The position numbers were made by a program, and so were the translations under genes. A DNA stretch of 64,000 bases from Hymenobacter cellulosivorans (GTDB lineage Bacteria > Bacteroidota > Bacteroidia > Cytophagales > Hymenobacteraceae), in assembly GCF_022919135.1 (NCBI RefSeq), contig NZ_CP095049.1:310001-374000 (forward strand), read 5' to 3'. The notes under the pieces were generated by a model that worked only from the letters and a program-made list of their open reading frames with translations, ran no database searches and had not been told where the DNA came from. How positions within the stretch are numbered: the first letter of the stretch is position 1; each line of letters starts with the position of its first letter. Positions 17,341-26,211 of the stretch are shown piece after piece.

Positions 17341-17377
17341 CAAAAAAGCCCGGCTACTATGCAGTAACCGGGCTTTA
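17341..17377 (-). terminator. Intrinsic terminator after the second small membrane-protein gene
   Basis: On the minus strand the stem AAGCCCGGTTACTG/TAGTAGCCGGGCTT (imperfect near the loop) is followed by a T-run (CTTTTTTG). Confidence 0.8.
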
Positions 17378-17408
17378 CGACTTGACAGCTCAGCGTAATA
17401 CGCTAAGC

Positions 17409-17804
17409 TTAGTGATTGGGCATCATCGTGCCGTGGCCGTGAGTCTGAGTGTGAGTATCAGCATGCCAATCGGTCAGCATCCAGGTACCGAGGAAAAGCA
17501 CGCCCATGCCCATGAAGAAATTACGGGCCGTTTCGTTGTCATCGGCAAAGCCAAAGAGGAAGGGCGAGGCCAGCAGGGCAATGCCGCTAACGAGTTCCAG
17601 CCAGCCGTGCATCGGGAACGAAATCAGGTGGGCAACCCCCATTTGGAAGTCAGTAAGCAGCGTAACAACCAGATAGCCGGCAGCCAGTACATAACATACG
17701 GTAGCGTAGGTGCCGTCCAGGTCGAAGAGCGTGGGGGCCAGGGCAAACAGCAGAATCGTTCCGTAGTCGAGCATGCCGTGCACGCGGGGTGATATAACTT
17801 TCAT
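17409..17804 (-). CDS. Small SPW-like four-helix membrane protein (paralogue 2)
   Basis: A 131-aa protein that is a tandem duplicate of the 124-aa neighbour. Shared motifs are MKxxSPxxHGxxD, LAAGYLVVTLLTDFQMG, ISFPMHGWLELVSGIALLASPFLFGF and a final LTDW. Four membrane helices are predicted by eye. Unlike its paralogue it ends in a His-rich tail (HADTHTQTHGHGTMMPNH) that could bind metal. Function unknown. The neighbouring metal genes may be coincidental. It has its own terminator, so the two paralogues seem to be separate transcripts. Confidence 0.7.
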   Translation of the reverse strand: MKVISPRVHGMLDYGTILLFALAPTLFDLDGTYATVCYVLAAGYLVVTLLTDFQMGVAHLISFPMHGWLELVSGIALLASPFLFGFADDNETARNFFMGMGVLFLGTWMLTDWHADTHTQTHGHGTMMPNH

Positions 17805-17866
17805 GGTGCGAAGTTTTAAGGGTTGGAAGTGGTACTAACTGCGCTTTTGTACGCCCTTGCAACCCA

Positions 17867-17877
17867 AAGGATATTGT
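17867..17877 (-). promoter_or_regulatory. Shared upstream element of the small membrane-protein pair (copy 2)
   Basis: A second copy of AAGGATATTGT, preceded by CCCA, so the coding strand reads TATCCTTTG, one base longer than the TAnnTTTG consensus. This is consistent with a weak or atypical -7 region. Confidence 0.35.
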
Positions 17878-17923
17878 CGAGCTAATAAAAAATATAATTT
17901 ATGGATGAGTTTATAGCTTTAAC

Positions 17924-17937
17924 GGTACAGCTGTACC
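17924..17937. promoter_or_regulatory. 14-bp perfect palindrome
   Basis: GGTACAGCTGTACC reads the same on both strands, with no loop, so it is not a terminator. It lies 120 bp before the paralogue-2 start and 5 bp past the DUF1501 stop codon. It is a candidate protein-binding site. Confidence 0.4.
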
Positions 17938-17941
17938 TTAT

Positions 17942-19153
17942 CTATACCAGCCCCGAAAGCCGGGCAAACTCACTGCCCAGAATGGCTTGGTCATCGGCCC
18001 CGAGCCAGTCGCGCAGGATGGTGGCGTATACGCTGCGAAAGTCGAGCTGATACTTCAGGTCACCCTGGTCGAGGTTGAGCAGATCGGGGGCGTCGTTGAG
18101 GATGCCTTTTTGCCGCAGGCCGCCGCCGAGCAGCAGCACATTGTTGGCCGTGCCGTGGTCGGTTCCGTTGCTCGCGTTCTGAGTCACGCGGCGGCCAAAC
18201 TCGGAAAATACCAGAATCAGCGTGTCGTTGAGCTGCCCGCTTTTCTGCAAATCTTCAACAAAAGCGCCCAGCCCGCCCGACAGGTCGCCGAGCAATTTAC
18301 CCTGCTGCTCCTGCTGCCGCACGTGGGTATCGAAGCCGGTGAGCGAAACGTAGAACACCCGGGACTCGATGCCGGAATTAATCAGTTCGGCGGTGGTCTT
18401 GAGGTTCTTGCCAAACTCCGTATTCGGATATGTTATGGCCGATTTATAGACTTTGGAGGTCTGGTAAAGGTAGTCGGCCGAAGAAGCCGTTTCGGCCAGG
18501 GTCTTGTACAGATAATCCAGCTCGGAGCCGCTGCCACCGGCTTTTTCCCCGCTCACCTGCCGCAGAAATCGGTTCTGGGTGACCTGGTGAAACTTCTCCG
18601 GATTTTTCAGCGCCAAGCCTTTGCGCAGCTCGCCCTTCATAGCCAGGCTCAGCGTGTCATCTACTTCCAAACCATTGTAAGGCACCTGGCAGGCCGAGCA
18701 GCTAGAGTCGAGGTAGCGGCCGAGCCAGCCGGTCGTCACGTACTGGTCGGAAGCCGAGCCGCTCTGCCAGATGTCCATGGACCGGAAGTGGGACCGGTCG
18801 GGGTTGGGGTACCCTACGCTGTTGAGCACCCCCACCAGACCCTGGTCGTAGAGGCCCTTGAGCTGGGTCATGTGGGGATTGAACCCCAGGTCTTGGTCCA
18901 GGGTCAGAATTCCGCTTTGCTCCTTGATTCCCAGCGTGGGCCGGGCCTTGTAGTACAGGTCGTTACGGAAAGGCACCACCATGTTCAGACCGTCGTTGCC
19001 GCCGCCGAGCTGCACCACCACCAGACGCTTGCCGTTGGAGTTGCGCAGTTGCGGCACGCCCTGCTGGTCTAGGGCGTGCAAAAATTTGGGCACGAACAGC
19101 AGGGAACTGGCCAGCACCGAAGTTTTCAAAAAGTCGCGGCGGGAAGTAGGCAT
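17942..19153 (-). CDS. DUF1501-family exported protein
   Basis: A 403-aa protein. The N-terminus SRRDFLKTSVLASSLLFVP is a twin-arginine-like export signal. The body matches the DUF1501 family, part of the alkaline phosphatase/sulfatase-like superfamily: VVVQLGGGNDGLNMVVPF, SHFRSMDIWQSG, GFDTHVRQQEQQGKLLGDL, VFSEFGRRVTQNASNGTDHG. The conserved Asp/His residues suggest a metal-dependent hydrolase, but the activity is not established. It lies 151 bp downstream of a DUF1800 gene on the same strand. These families are found paired in many bacteria, so they probably work together. Confidence 0.85.
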   Translation of the reverse strand: MPTSRRDFLKTSVLASSLLFVPKFLHALDQQGVPQLRNSNGKRLVVVQLGGGNDGLNMVVPFRNDLYYKARPTLGIKEQSGILTLDQDLGFNPHMTQLKGLYDQGLVGVLNSVGYPNPDRSHFRSMDIWQSGSASDQYVTTGWLGRYLDSSCSACQVPYNGLEVDDTLSLAMKGELRKGLALKNPEKFHQVTQNRFLRQVSGEKAGGSGSELDYLYKTLAETASSADYLYQTSKVYKSAITYPNTEFGKNLKTTAELINSGIESRVFYVSLTGFDTHVRQQEQQGKLLGDLSGGLGAFVEDLQKSGQLNDTLILVFSEFGRRVTQNASNGTDHGTANNVLLLGGGLRQKGILNDAPDLLNLDQGDLKYQLDFRSVYATILRDWLGADDQAILGSEFARLSGLV

Positions 19154-19304
19154 ATTGGTTTTGGGTTAAGCAGTCAGGCTTGATCTGGCGTCCACTTGTT
19201 GAAGCACCTTTCCCGTAGAAGTTATCTGATTGTCCTTGCACGCGAGATTTATCGGCAAGCTCGGCATGACGCTCGGCCTATTTATTCGGTGCAGAAGCTC
19301 CTGC

Positions 19305-20762
19305 TTACATCAGCTGGTACTCGGGCAGGCTGAGCAGGCTGGTCACCATGGTGCGCAGGCGGCCTTCGGCAGAAGCTTTCTGGGCCATTTGCTGCACCAG
19401 TTGCAGATTTTCGGGCCGGATGGGCGCCTGCAGCAGGAACTGGCTGAGTGCGGCGGGCTGCTGGGCTTCGGGTGTTTTGGCCAGCAACAAGCCCAGTGGC
19501 GCCAATTTGGCCTTGGCTTTCACCGGTTGGCGAAAGGTTCGGTCGGACTTGGTTTGCTGAGGGTCGAGGTCGTTTTCATCTTCCTTGAGGGCGATGCTGA
19601 TTTCGGCGTTTCTGAGCAGCACCTGCGGCAGTTGCAGACGAAACAGCAGCGTAGACGAGTCAATCCAGCTGCGGCCGCCGGCCCAACCCGCCACGTTCGG
19701 CGGCTCAAACAGGGTCTGGCCCAACGCTTTCTGGAATACAATCAGCGGCTTCTTATCCTCCAGCTCCACGCCCAACGTACGCTTGATGCCGGCCAGCAGC
19801 TCAATGGGCGACTTGATACGGGTGCCCACATTAGCCGCGTCGTAAAACCAGTCGGCCGTAAACAGGCGCTCCACCAGGTCACTGATGTCGTAGCCGCTCC
19901 GGAAAAATGCCTGGGCCAGGGGCTGAATATGGGCCGGGTTGGGCGCGTCGTTGACGAAAAACCGGTAGAGCTTGGTGGTAATGAACTCAGCTGTATGGGG
20001 CTGCTCCAGGATGATGCGGAGAATGTCCTCGCCGCCGAAGTTGCCGGTGCGACCCAGAAAGATTTTCGGGCCAGCGTCGTGCTGCCGCTCCCGAAACACA
20101 AACTGGCCCTGGGCGTCGTAGCTCCAGCCGGTGAAGGCCCGGGCGGCTTCCTTTACATCCTGCTCGGCGTAGTGCCCGCGCCCGATGGTGAAGAGCTCCA
20201 TGACTTCGCGGGCGAAATTCTCGTTGGGGCGTTGCTTGCGGTTCTGCTGGTTGTTGAGGAATTGCAGCATAGCCGGCTCCTTGCTCACGGCCAGCAGCAG
20301 GTCGCTGAACTTCCCGAGAGCCAACTGCCGGATGGTGTTGTTAAGCTGCAAAGCGGCAGCGGGGCGGCGAACCCGGCAGGCGAAGTGGCCGTGCCAGAAA
20401 AAGGTCATTTTCTCGCGCAGTTGGGCCGGCGACGTGGCCATTCGCTCTAGCCAGCCGGTATTCATGGTGTAGAAAGCCTCCCGAATCTGCCGGTTCTGCT
20501 CCTTGCGCTGCTCGGACGTCAGCTCGCCTTTTTTCAAAGCCGGGGCCTGCGGGTCCTGGCGCAAATCGGGGGTCGGAACCGGGGTCATGGCCTGCATTTC
20601 GGCGGCCTGAATCCTGGGGCCAGCCAGGGGCTGATACTCCGCCGCATCCCGCAGCAACTGCCGCAGCGCCTTGCGCGGATTGGGGTTAGCGGCAATATCC
20701 TGCGGCCGCGGCCCAAAGCCCGCGCGCCAGTACAAATGCTGCAGTTGCTGTTGGTTCGTCAT
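19305..20762 (-). CDS. DUF1800-family protein
   Basis: A 485-aa protein without a clear signal peptide. DUF1800 landmarks are present: LYWRAGFGPRP at the N-terminus, MTFFWHGHFACR, NFAREVMELFTIG-HGxYxExDV-like, AARAFTGWSYD, GHxGR-like FLGRTGNFGGEDI, and LPNVAGWAGGRSWIDSSTL-like in the last third. Its biochemical role is unknown. It precedes the DUF1501 gene with a 151-bp gap and no visible terminator, so the two are probably one operon. Confidence 0.85.
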   Translation of the reverse strand: MTNQQQLQHLYWRAGFGPRPQDIAANPNPRKALRQLLRDAAEYQPLAGPRIQAAEMQAMTPVPTPDLRQDPQAPALKKGELTSEQRKEQNRQIREAFYTMNTGWLERMATSPAQLREKMTFFWHGHFACRVRRPAAALQLNNTIRQLALGKFSDLLLAVSKEPAMLQFLNNQQNRKQRPNENFAREVMELFTIGRGHYAEQDVKEAARAFTGWSYDAQGQFVFRERQHDAGPKIFLGRTGNFGGEDILRIILEQPHTAEFITTKLYRFFVNDAPNPAHIQPLAQAFFRSGYDISDLVERLFTADWFYDAANVGTRIKSPIELLAGIKRTLGVELEDKKPLIVFQKALGQTLFEPPNVAGWAGGRSWIDSSTLLFRLQLPQVLLRNAEISIALKEDENDLDPQQTKSDRTFRQPVKAKAKLAPLGLLLAKTPEAQQPAALSQFLLQAPIRPENLQLVQQMAQKASAEGRLRTMVTSLLSLPEYQLM

Positions 20763-20960
20763 ATCCCTTGGACGCAGCTTAGTGCCAAGGGTTTAATTTC
20801 AGATTCTGGCCAATGAATTTCGCGCAATGTCCCGTAGTACATGGCGCAGAGCTTCGCAGTGCATGTTCGAAACAGCGTCAATTACCGCCCGCGCCATTCA
20901 CACAATCCGACCCATCCTCAACATCCGTCGAAACCAAGTTCGGCGTGCCCAATCTGTGGT

Positions 20961-23900
20961 CTAGAAACGAGCCCCGACTACCACGCTCTTTTTGTATTCC
21001 TTTTTCTCGCCGCTGGGCTGTAGGAGCTCTATGTGCAGAATGTAGTAGCCGATGGGGACTTTGCGGCCCTGGTCGTTGAGGCCGTCCCACTGGAAAAAGC
21101 CCGAAGTGGCCATGGTTTCGTTGCGCACCAGCCGCCGCGCCAGGCGGCCCTGGGCGTCGTACACCGTAATGCTGGCCGCAAAGCCGGGCTGGTCGACGCG
21201 GTAGTTGAGCGTGGTGAAGTCCTGCTGGCCATCGGCGTCGGGCGTAAACACCTCGGGCTCCAAGGTAAAGAGCTTGCTCCCGCCGGGGTCGTCCTGATAT
21301 TGGGAGTTGCGCCGGCCCGGCGTGGCGTAGCCCACGGTACTGGCGGCCGAGTGGAAGTTGCTGGCCACGCTCGGCCCGTCGGTCCGGATCCGCTCCAACG
21401 ACACGCCATCCTTGGAATCGAGCAAGCCCAGGTGCTGGTTTTCGTCGAAGTCATAGCGGTCCAGCAGGCGCTTTTGCGAGTCGAATACCAACACGGTGCC
21501 GGCATCATCGGCCAAGGTGGGCAGCGCAGGCAGGGTTAAAAAGGCGTTGGGGTCGTTGGTTGGGTACTGGCTTTGCACCAGGTCAGGCTTGGTAGTCAGC
21601 ACCACCAGTTGGCCCGGCGCCAGCACATAGGGCCCGCTGCTGATAGGCTCAGAGACCACGCCGCCGGGAGCTATGTTGCCCAACTCCCAGCCCTGCAGGT
21701 TCAGGTATTTGTTTGAGCGGTTAATAAGCTCGACAAAATCAACGCCGCCGCTGCGCGGGTTGAACAGGATTTCGTTGATAACCACGTCATTTTGCGCCGG
21801 AGCTGAGGGCAAACCAAACGTAGCCGTAGCGGCCGCCCCGGTAGCATTGCCCACGCAGTCGGTGGCGCGCTGCACACTCACGGTAATAGGCTGACTGGCG
21901 GCCAGCGCCGAGCCCAGCGTCAGGTCCACGGCCCGGAAATCCGGGGAAACGGGCGCGGCCCGGGTAACGGTAGTGTTGGGGCTGAATGTATACAGGGCTG
22001 GGTTGGCTGCCGACACGCTGTCGAGCTTTTCCCCAAAGAACAGCCGCACTATCGTGGGCGAAACCGCCACGGCCCGCAGGAGCACCGGCGCGGTCCGGTC
22101 GGGGTTGGTGGCCCGCACCGAGTTGGCCCGACCGGGCGTGCCCCCGCTGGCATCGGTGCTCGCCGTCCAGTTCTCATTACCAGCGCAGAAGTTGCCGGCA
22201 TCCACCATTTCCAGGGCCCAGCCCCCGTCTTTCTTGGCCGCGTCCTTGTACCAGGTACTCGAATACGAGACTTCAAACAGCGTCCGTCCGTCCCGGGCCC
22301 GCAGCACGAGCTGGTCCCCGTCGTTGGATAAGCTCGGGAAGTTGCTCAAGCCAAACACGCTACCGTAGCGGGCAAACAAAGCCGTCCGGGTACTACTGCA
22401 CACCACGGCGTACTGGCCCGGCTGCAGGCGGGTCGTATCCGGAAACACGGCGGCTGAGCTGCTGCCCGGTTTAAGGAGCCGCATACCGCCAAGGTCCAGA
22501 ATCCGGGTGGTGGGGTTGTGAATTTCCAGGTACTCCGAAGCCGGCAGACCTACAGTCGGCGTTTCGTCGGCCAGGATTTCGGTGATGATAACCTGCCCTA
22601 CCGTGGGCACCACCGGTAGGCCAAACGTGACGCTGGCCGCCGCGCCGGTAGCATTGCCCACGCAATCCACGGCGCGCTGCACGGTGGCCGTGTAAAGCTG
22701 GGCCGCGGCCAGCGGGGTAGCCAGCGTCAGCTCTACGGCCCGGAAATCAAAGGGCACGGGCGTTACGCGGGTAATGGTCAGGCCCGGGGCCAGGCTGTAG
22801 AGAGCCGGATTGGCCGCCTGCACGCTGTCCAGCTTTTCATCGAATTCTAGGCGCACTACGGTAGGACTGAGCACAGAGGCGCGGCGCAGCAGCGGCGCGG
22901 TCCGGTCGGCGTTGGTGGCCCGCACCGAGTTGGCCCGACCGGGCGTGCCCCCGCTGGCATCGGTGCTGGCCGTCCAGTTGGTGGCGCCGCCGCAGGGGTT
23001 AGCCGTGTCTATCATTTCCAGACTCCAGCCTCCCTCCTTTTTTACCGCGTCGCGGTACCAGGCATCGGTGTAGCGCACTTCGAAAAGAGTCCGCCCGTCG
23101 CGGCCCCGCAGCAGCAGCTCGTCGCCGGCATTAGTCAAAGACGGAAAATTGCTCAGGCCAAACACCTTTCCATAAGCGGCAAACTGGGCCGTGCGGGTAC
23201 TGCCGCACACCACGGCGTACTCGCCGGGCAGTAGCTGAGCCCCGGCCGGAAACACGGCCGGCGTGCCGGTGCTCGACGTACGCAGCAGCCGCACCCCGCC
23301 CAGATCCAGCGTCTGCGTGGCCGAAGGGTTGTGAATCTCCACGAACTCCGAAGCCGGCAACCCTACGACCGGCAGCTCGTCGGCCAGGATTTCAGTGATG
23401 AGCAGCTGATAGTAGCCCGGGGCCACAGCGGGCGGCGAGAAGGTGAGCGTGGTCGTCAGGGGTCCGGTTATATTGCCGTAGAGGTCACCGGCCCGCAAGG
23501 TCAGCGTATTGGCACCCGGGGCCAGGTCGGCGGCCAGCGTCAGGTGCACGAGGCCTACATCAGAGGCGTCGCGCACGACGCTTACGATGACCGGTGTGCC
23601 GTTATTAAATTGGTAAGTGGCTACGTTGGGCGTAAAAACCGGCTCATTGAACAGTACATCCACCTGCCGGGCACTTACGATGGAGGCACTTTGCAGCACG
23701 GGCGCGGTGTTGTCGCTGATGCGAAAGTCGTCGAAGTAAAAGTTGCGGTTATTCGTAGCCGAGTAGGTCAGCGTGACTCCGAAGAAGTTGCTGCGCTGGT
23801 GGGTAGCGTCGGTTACGCTGCCTTCCGCCGTGAAATTCTGCCCGCCGTTCAGGTCGCGCTCCAGCGTCCAGACGTTCTGCACCGAGCGGGTCACGCGCAC

Positions 23901-24416
23901 CCGCACTACATTGCTGGTCGTGGAGTTTAAGGTGCTGTTGGCTCCGTCGATAAGTACGGCCGCCGTAGCCGAGGCATTCTTACGAAACAGGGATACTTCG
24001 TCGTCGGTGCCGCCCAGGCGCACGAAATAGCCTTTATTGGCCGCCGCCTTCAAGTCGGCCTGGTCGGCCATAAGCCAGACGTCGGCGTAGTTGGAGCCGG
24101 AAGTAGCCAGGTTGAGCTTGGCGTAAAACTCCCAGGTGGTGCCCGTGGCAGCCTGACTGGCGGTAACCAATTGGGTGGTACTGGGTGTTACGGCCGGGCC
24201 GTTGCTTTGCAGCTGCTGGCTGGCATTGACCACAAAATCGGCGGTGCCACCGACCCAGGCCGGGTTTTGGGTGAAGTCGCCGTCGGTAAAAGATTCGGTC
24301 AGCTGGGCGTAGGCAGCGGGCCGACAAAGGCTCAGCAGGAGCAGCACCAGGCCGAAAAGTCGTTTATCTCCTCGCAGATTTACTAAGGTACTTTTTGGGG
24401 TAGAAGTTTTCTGCAT
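20961..24416 (-). CDS. Secreted protein with three lamin-tail domains and a FlgD-like C-terminus
   Basis: A 1151-aa protein. The ATG at 24416 is chosen because it starts a signal peptide (residues 1-37, GLVLLLLSLCRPAAYAQ); upstream codons overlap asd. An N-terminal concanavalin-like sandwich (FTDGDFTQNPAWVGGTADF) is followed by SbsA-like Ig domains alternating with two near-identical lamin-tail domains (ITEILADELPVVGLPASEF ... and ITEILADETPTVGLPASEY ...) and a third (VINEILFNPRSGGVDFVEL). The end (LEPEVFTPDADGQQDF ... IGYYILHIELLQPSGEKKEYKK) resembles a FlgD-like/gliding-associated sorting module. It is probably a T9SS-exported surface protein. Enzymatic activity is not evident. It is divergent from asd. 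Confidence 0.85.
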   Translation of the reverse strand: MQKTSTPKSTLVNLRGDKRLFGLVLLLLSLCRPAAYAQLTESFTDGDFTQNPAWVGGTADFVVNASQQLQSNGPAVTPSTTQLVTASQAATGTTWEFYAKLNLATSGSNYADVWLMADQADLKAAANKGYFVRLGGTDDEVSLFRKNASATAAVLIDGANSTLNSTTSNVVRVRVTRSVQNVWTLERDLNGGQNFTAEGSVTDATHQRSNFFGVTLTYSATNNRNFYFDDFRISDNTAPVLQSASIVSARQVDVLFNEPVFTPNVATYQFNNGTPVIVSVVRDASDVGLVHLTLAADLAPGANTLTLRAGDLYGNITGPLTTTLTFSPPAVAPGYYQLLITEILADELPVVGLPASEFVEIHNPSATQTLDLGGVRLLRTSSTGTPAVFPAGAQLLPGEYAVVCGSTRTAQFAAYGKVFGLSNFPSLTNAGDELLLRGRDGRTLFEVRYTDAWYRDAVKKEGGWSLEMIDTANPCGGATNWTASTDASGGTPGRANSVRATNADRTAPLLRRASVLSPTVVRLEFDEKLDSVQAANPALYSLAPGLTITRVTPVPFDFRAVELTLATPLAAAQLYTATVQRAVDCVGNATGAAASVTFGLPVVPTVGQVIITEILADETPTVGLPASEYLEIHNPTTRILDLGGMRLLKPGSSSAAVFPDTTRLQPGQYAVVCSSTRTALFARYGSVFGLSNFPSLSNDGDQLVLRARDGRTLFEVSYSSTWYKDAAKKDGGWALEMVDAGNFCAGNENWTASTDASGGTPGRANSVRATNPDRTAPVLLRAVAVSPTIVRLFFGEKLDSVSAANPALYTFSPNTTVTRAAPVSPDFRAVDLTLGSALAASQPITVSVQRATDCVGNATGAAATATFGLPSAPAQNDVVINEILFNPRSGGVDFVELINRSNKYLNLQGWELGNIAPGGVVSEPISSGPYVLAPGQLVVLTTKPDLVQSQYPTNDPNAFLTLPALPTLADDAGTVLVFDSQKRLLDRYDFDENQHLGLLDSKDGVSLERIRTDGPSVASNFHSAASTVGYATPGRRNSQYQDDPGGSKLFTLEPEVFTPDADGQQDFTTLNYRVDQPGFAASITVYDAQGRLARRLVRNETMATSGFFQWDGLNDQGRKVPIGYYILHIELLQPSGEKKEYKKSVVVGARF

Positions 24417-24545
24417 AGTAGGTTTGTAAAATAGCCGATGTTCGTTGTGTAATGATTGGCGCACGAGCTGCCTAAGTAACTTGCTTTTCCCGACATTTGC
24501 CACGCGTACAGCCCAGCTGGCTGACGCTTTTTTTCTCTTATTGCC

Positions 24546-25544
24546 ATGAAAGTAGCCGTAGTAGGTGCCACCGGCCTGGTCGGGGGCGAAATGTTGAAAG
24601 TGCTGGCCGAGCGGAATTTCCCGGTCACCGACTTGTTGCCCGTCGCCTCGGAGAAATCTGTGGGCCTGCCCATTGAGTTTCAGGGCAAAACCTACCACGT
24701 CATCAGCATGGACGACGCCATTGCGGCTCGCCCCGACGTGGCTATCTTCTCGGCCGGGGGCAGCACGTCCAAGGAGCAGGCCCCCCGCTTTGCCGAAGTT
24801 GGTACCGTAGTCATCGACAACTCCTCGGCCTGGCGCATGGACCCCACCAAAAAGCTGGTCGTGCCCGAAATCAACGCCAAGGAACTAACTTCGGAGGATA
24901 AGATTATTGCCAACCCCAACTGCTCCACCATCCAGATGGTGCTGTCGTTGCACAAGCTCCACGAGGCGTTCCGCATCAAGCGTATCGTGGTGAGCACCTA
25001 CCAGAGCGTGACCGGCACCGGCAAGAAAGCGGTGGACCAGCTCATGGAGGAGCGCAGCGGCCAGGATGCCAGCAACCCGGCCTACCCCCACCGCATCGAC
25101 CTCAACGTGCTGCCCCACATCGACGTGTTCGAGGACAACGGCTACACCAAGGAGGAAATGAAGATGGTGAAGGAAACCAAGAAAATTCTCGGCGACGACT
25201 CCATCCAGGTAACGGCCACGGCCGTGCGCATCCCGGTGATGGGCGGGCACTCGGAGTCGGTGAACGTGGAGTTTGAGCAGGAATTCGAGCTGGAGGAAGT
25301 GTACCGCCTGCTGCGCGCAACCGAAGGCGTGGAAGTCGTGGACGACGTGGCCAAGAACAGCTACCCCATGCCCAAGGACGCCCACGGCAAAGACAGCGTA
25401 CTGGTAGGCCGCCTGCGCCGCGACGAAAGCCAGCCCCGCACCCTGAACATGTGGGTGGTGGCCGACAACCTGCGCAAGGGTGCCGCTACCAACGCCGTGC
25501 AGATTGCCGAGCACATGATAAAGCTGGGTCTGCTGAAGGCCTAG
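24546..25544 (+). CDS. asd: Aspartate-semialdehyde dehydrogenase
   Basis: A 332-aa cytoplasmic enzyme of normal family length. It reduces 4-aspartyl phosphate to aspartate semialdehyde with NADPH, feeding lysine/DAP, threonine and methionine synthesis. The Rossmann motif GATGLVG (residues 8-14), catalytic Cys126 in NPNCSTIQ, and His235 in GGHSESVNVEF are all present. The ATG at 24546 gives the canonical MKVAVVGATG start. It links functionally to hom-metX-metY at 38.9-42.8 kb. It is divergent from the lamin-tail protein and ends before a long hairpin at 25576. Confidence 0.95.
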   Translation: MKVAVVGATGLVGGEMLKVLAERNFPVTDLLPVASEKSVGLPIEFQGKTYHVISMDDAIAARPDVAIFSAGGSTSKEQAPRFAEVGTVVIDNSSAWRMDPTKKLVVPEINAKELTSEDKIIANPNCSTIQMVLSLHKLHEAFRIKRIVVSTYQSVTGTGKKAVDQLMEERSGQDASNPAYPHRIDLNVLPHIDVFEDNGYTKEEMKMVKETKKILGDDSIQVTATAVRIPVMGGHSESVNVEFEQEFELEEVYRLLRATEGVEVVDDVAKNSYPMPKDAHGKDSVLVGRLRRDESQPRTLNMWVVADNLRKGAATNAVQIAEHMIKLGLLKA

Positions 25545-25575
25545 TACTAGTCTTGCTGGGTGAAAACCCCGGTAT

Positions 25576-25630
25576 ACTCAACATAATTGGGCCTGTCGGC
25601 AAGCAGCTGGCAGGCCCAATTACGTTGAGT
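25576..25630 (+). terminator. Long hairpin downstream of asd (terminator-like, no U-tract)
   Basis: A 20-bp stem with a single mismatch (left arm 25576-25595, right arm 25611-25630) closes a 15-nt loop. No T-run follows, so it may act as an RNA 3' end stabiliser, an attenuator for the downstream TonB-like gene, or a repeat remnant rather than a standard terminator. Confidence 0.5.
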
Positions 25631-25693
25631 AGCCCGCCGCCCAGCTACAGCAATGCTTTACCGCTGCCTATCCCCGCTTTTTTTCCTCCCAGT

Positions 25694-26167
25694 ATGAGGC
25701 CTGTTCTATACTTATTGCTTACGCTAGGCGCCTGTTTGGCACTACCCTACTGGGGAGTGGCCCAGCCAGCAGCACCCAGCTCAATCCGGAAAGCGGCTCA
25801 AGCCCCGAAGAATACGTCGGCGCTGGGGCAACAGCCGCGGGTTTTTGAGGAACGAGGCTACTTTTTCGTGGAGCAAATGCCAGTATTTCCAGGTGGTCAG
25901 GTCAGCTTAGACCAGTATATAGCAAGTCATCTTTGGTATCCGGCCCAAGCCAAAAAGGAAAAAATAGCAGGAGCCGTTTCCGTGTGCTTTATGGTAGACC
26001 CGGAAGGCAACGTCCGACGCGCCGAGGTAGTCAAAGCCCGGCATCCGTTGCTGGACGCCGAGGCGCTCCGCGTTATTTCAACCCTGCCCGCCTGGAAGCC
26101 CGGCCGGCACAACGGCCGCTTAGTTCCTGTTTCGATAATAGTCCCCGTCCGATTTATACTCAACTAG
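25694..26167 (+). CDS. TonB C-terminal domain (energy-transducer-like) protein
   Basis: A 157-aa protein. The ATG at 25694 gives a Sec signal or N-terminal anchor (MRPVLYLLLTLGACLALPYWG). Residues of about 75-157 match the TonB C-terminal fold: FPGGQVSLDQYIASHLWYP, GAVSVCFMVDPEGNVRRAEVVKA, HPLLDAEALRVISTLPAWKPG, and a final VPVRFIL strand. It lacks the long Pro-rich spacer of true TonB, so it is one of the short Bacteroidota TonB_C proteins whose role in energising transporters is unproven. It is a single gene ended by the terminator at 26183. Confidence 0.85.
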   Translation: MRPVLYLLLTLGACLALPYWGVAQPAAPSSIRKAAQAPKNTSALGQQPRVFEERGYFFVEQMPVFPGGQVSLDQYIASHLWYPAQAKKEKIAGAVSVCFMVDPEGNVRRAEVVKARHPLLDAEALRVISTLPAWKPGRHNGRLVPVSIIVPVRFILN

Positions 26168-26182
26168 GCAGCAGATCAAACA

Positions 26183-26211
26183 AGAAGGCCCTCCACAGAG
26201 GGCCTTTTTTG
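26183..26211. terminator. Intrinsic terminator
   Basis: The stem AAGGCCCTC/GAGGGCCTT is followed by TTTT on the plus strand. It lies between the TonB C-terminal gene and the convergent alpha/beta hydrolase. Confidence 0.85.

Noticed and set aside
17987..19072. 361-codon plus-strand frame antisense to DUF1501
   Set aside because: The minus strand encodes a clear DUF1501 protein with motifs and export signal; the antisense translation has no recognisable domain.
20763..20960. 198-bp gap between the lamin-tail protein and DUF1800
   Set aside because: No ORF, promoter box, hairpin or RNA motif that I could support.
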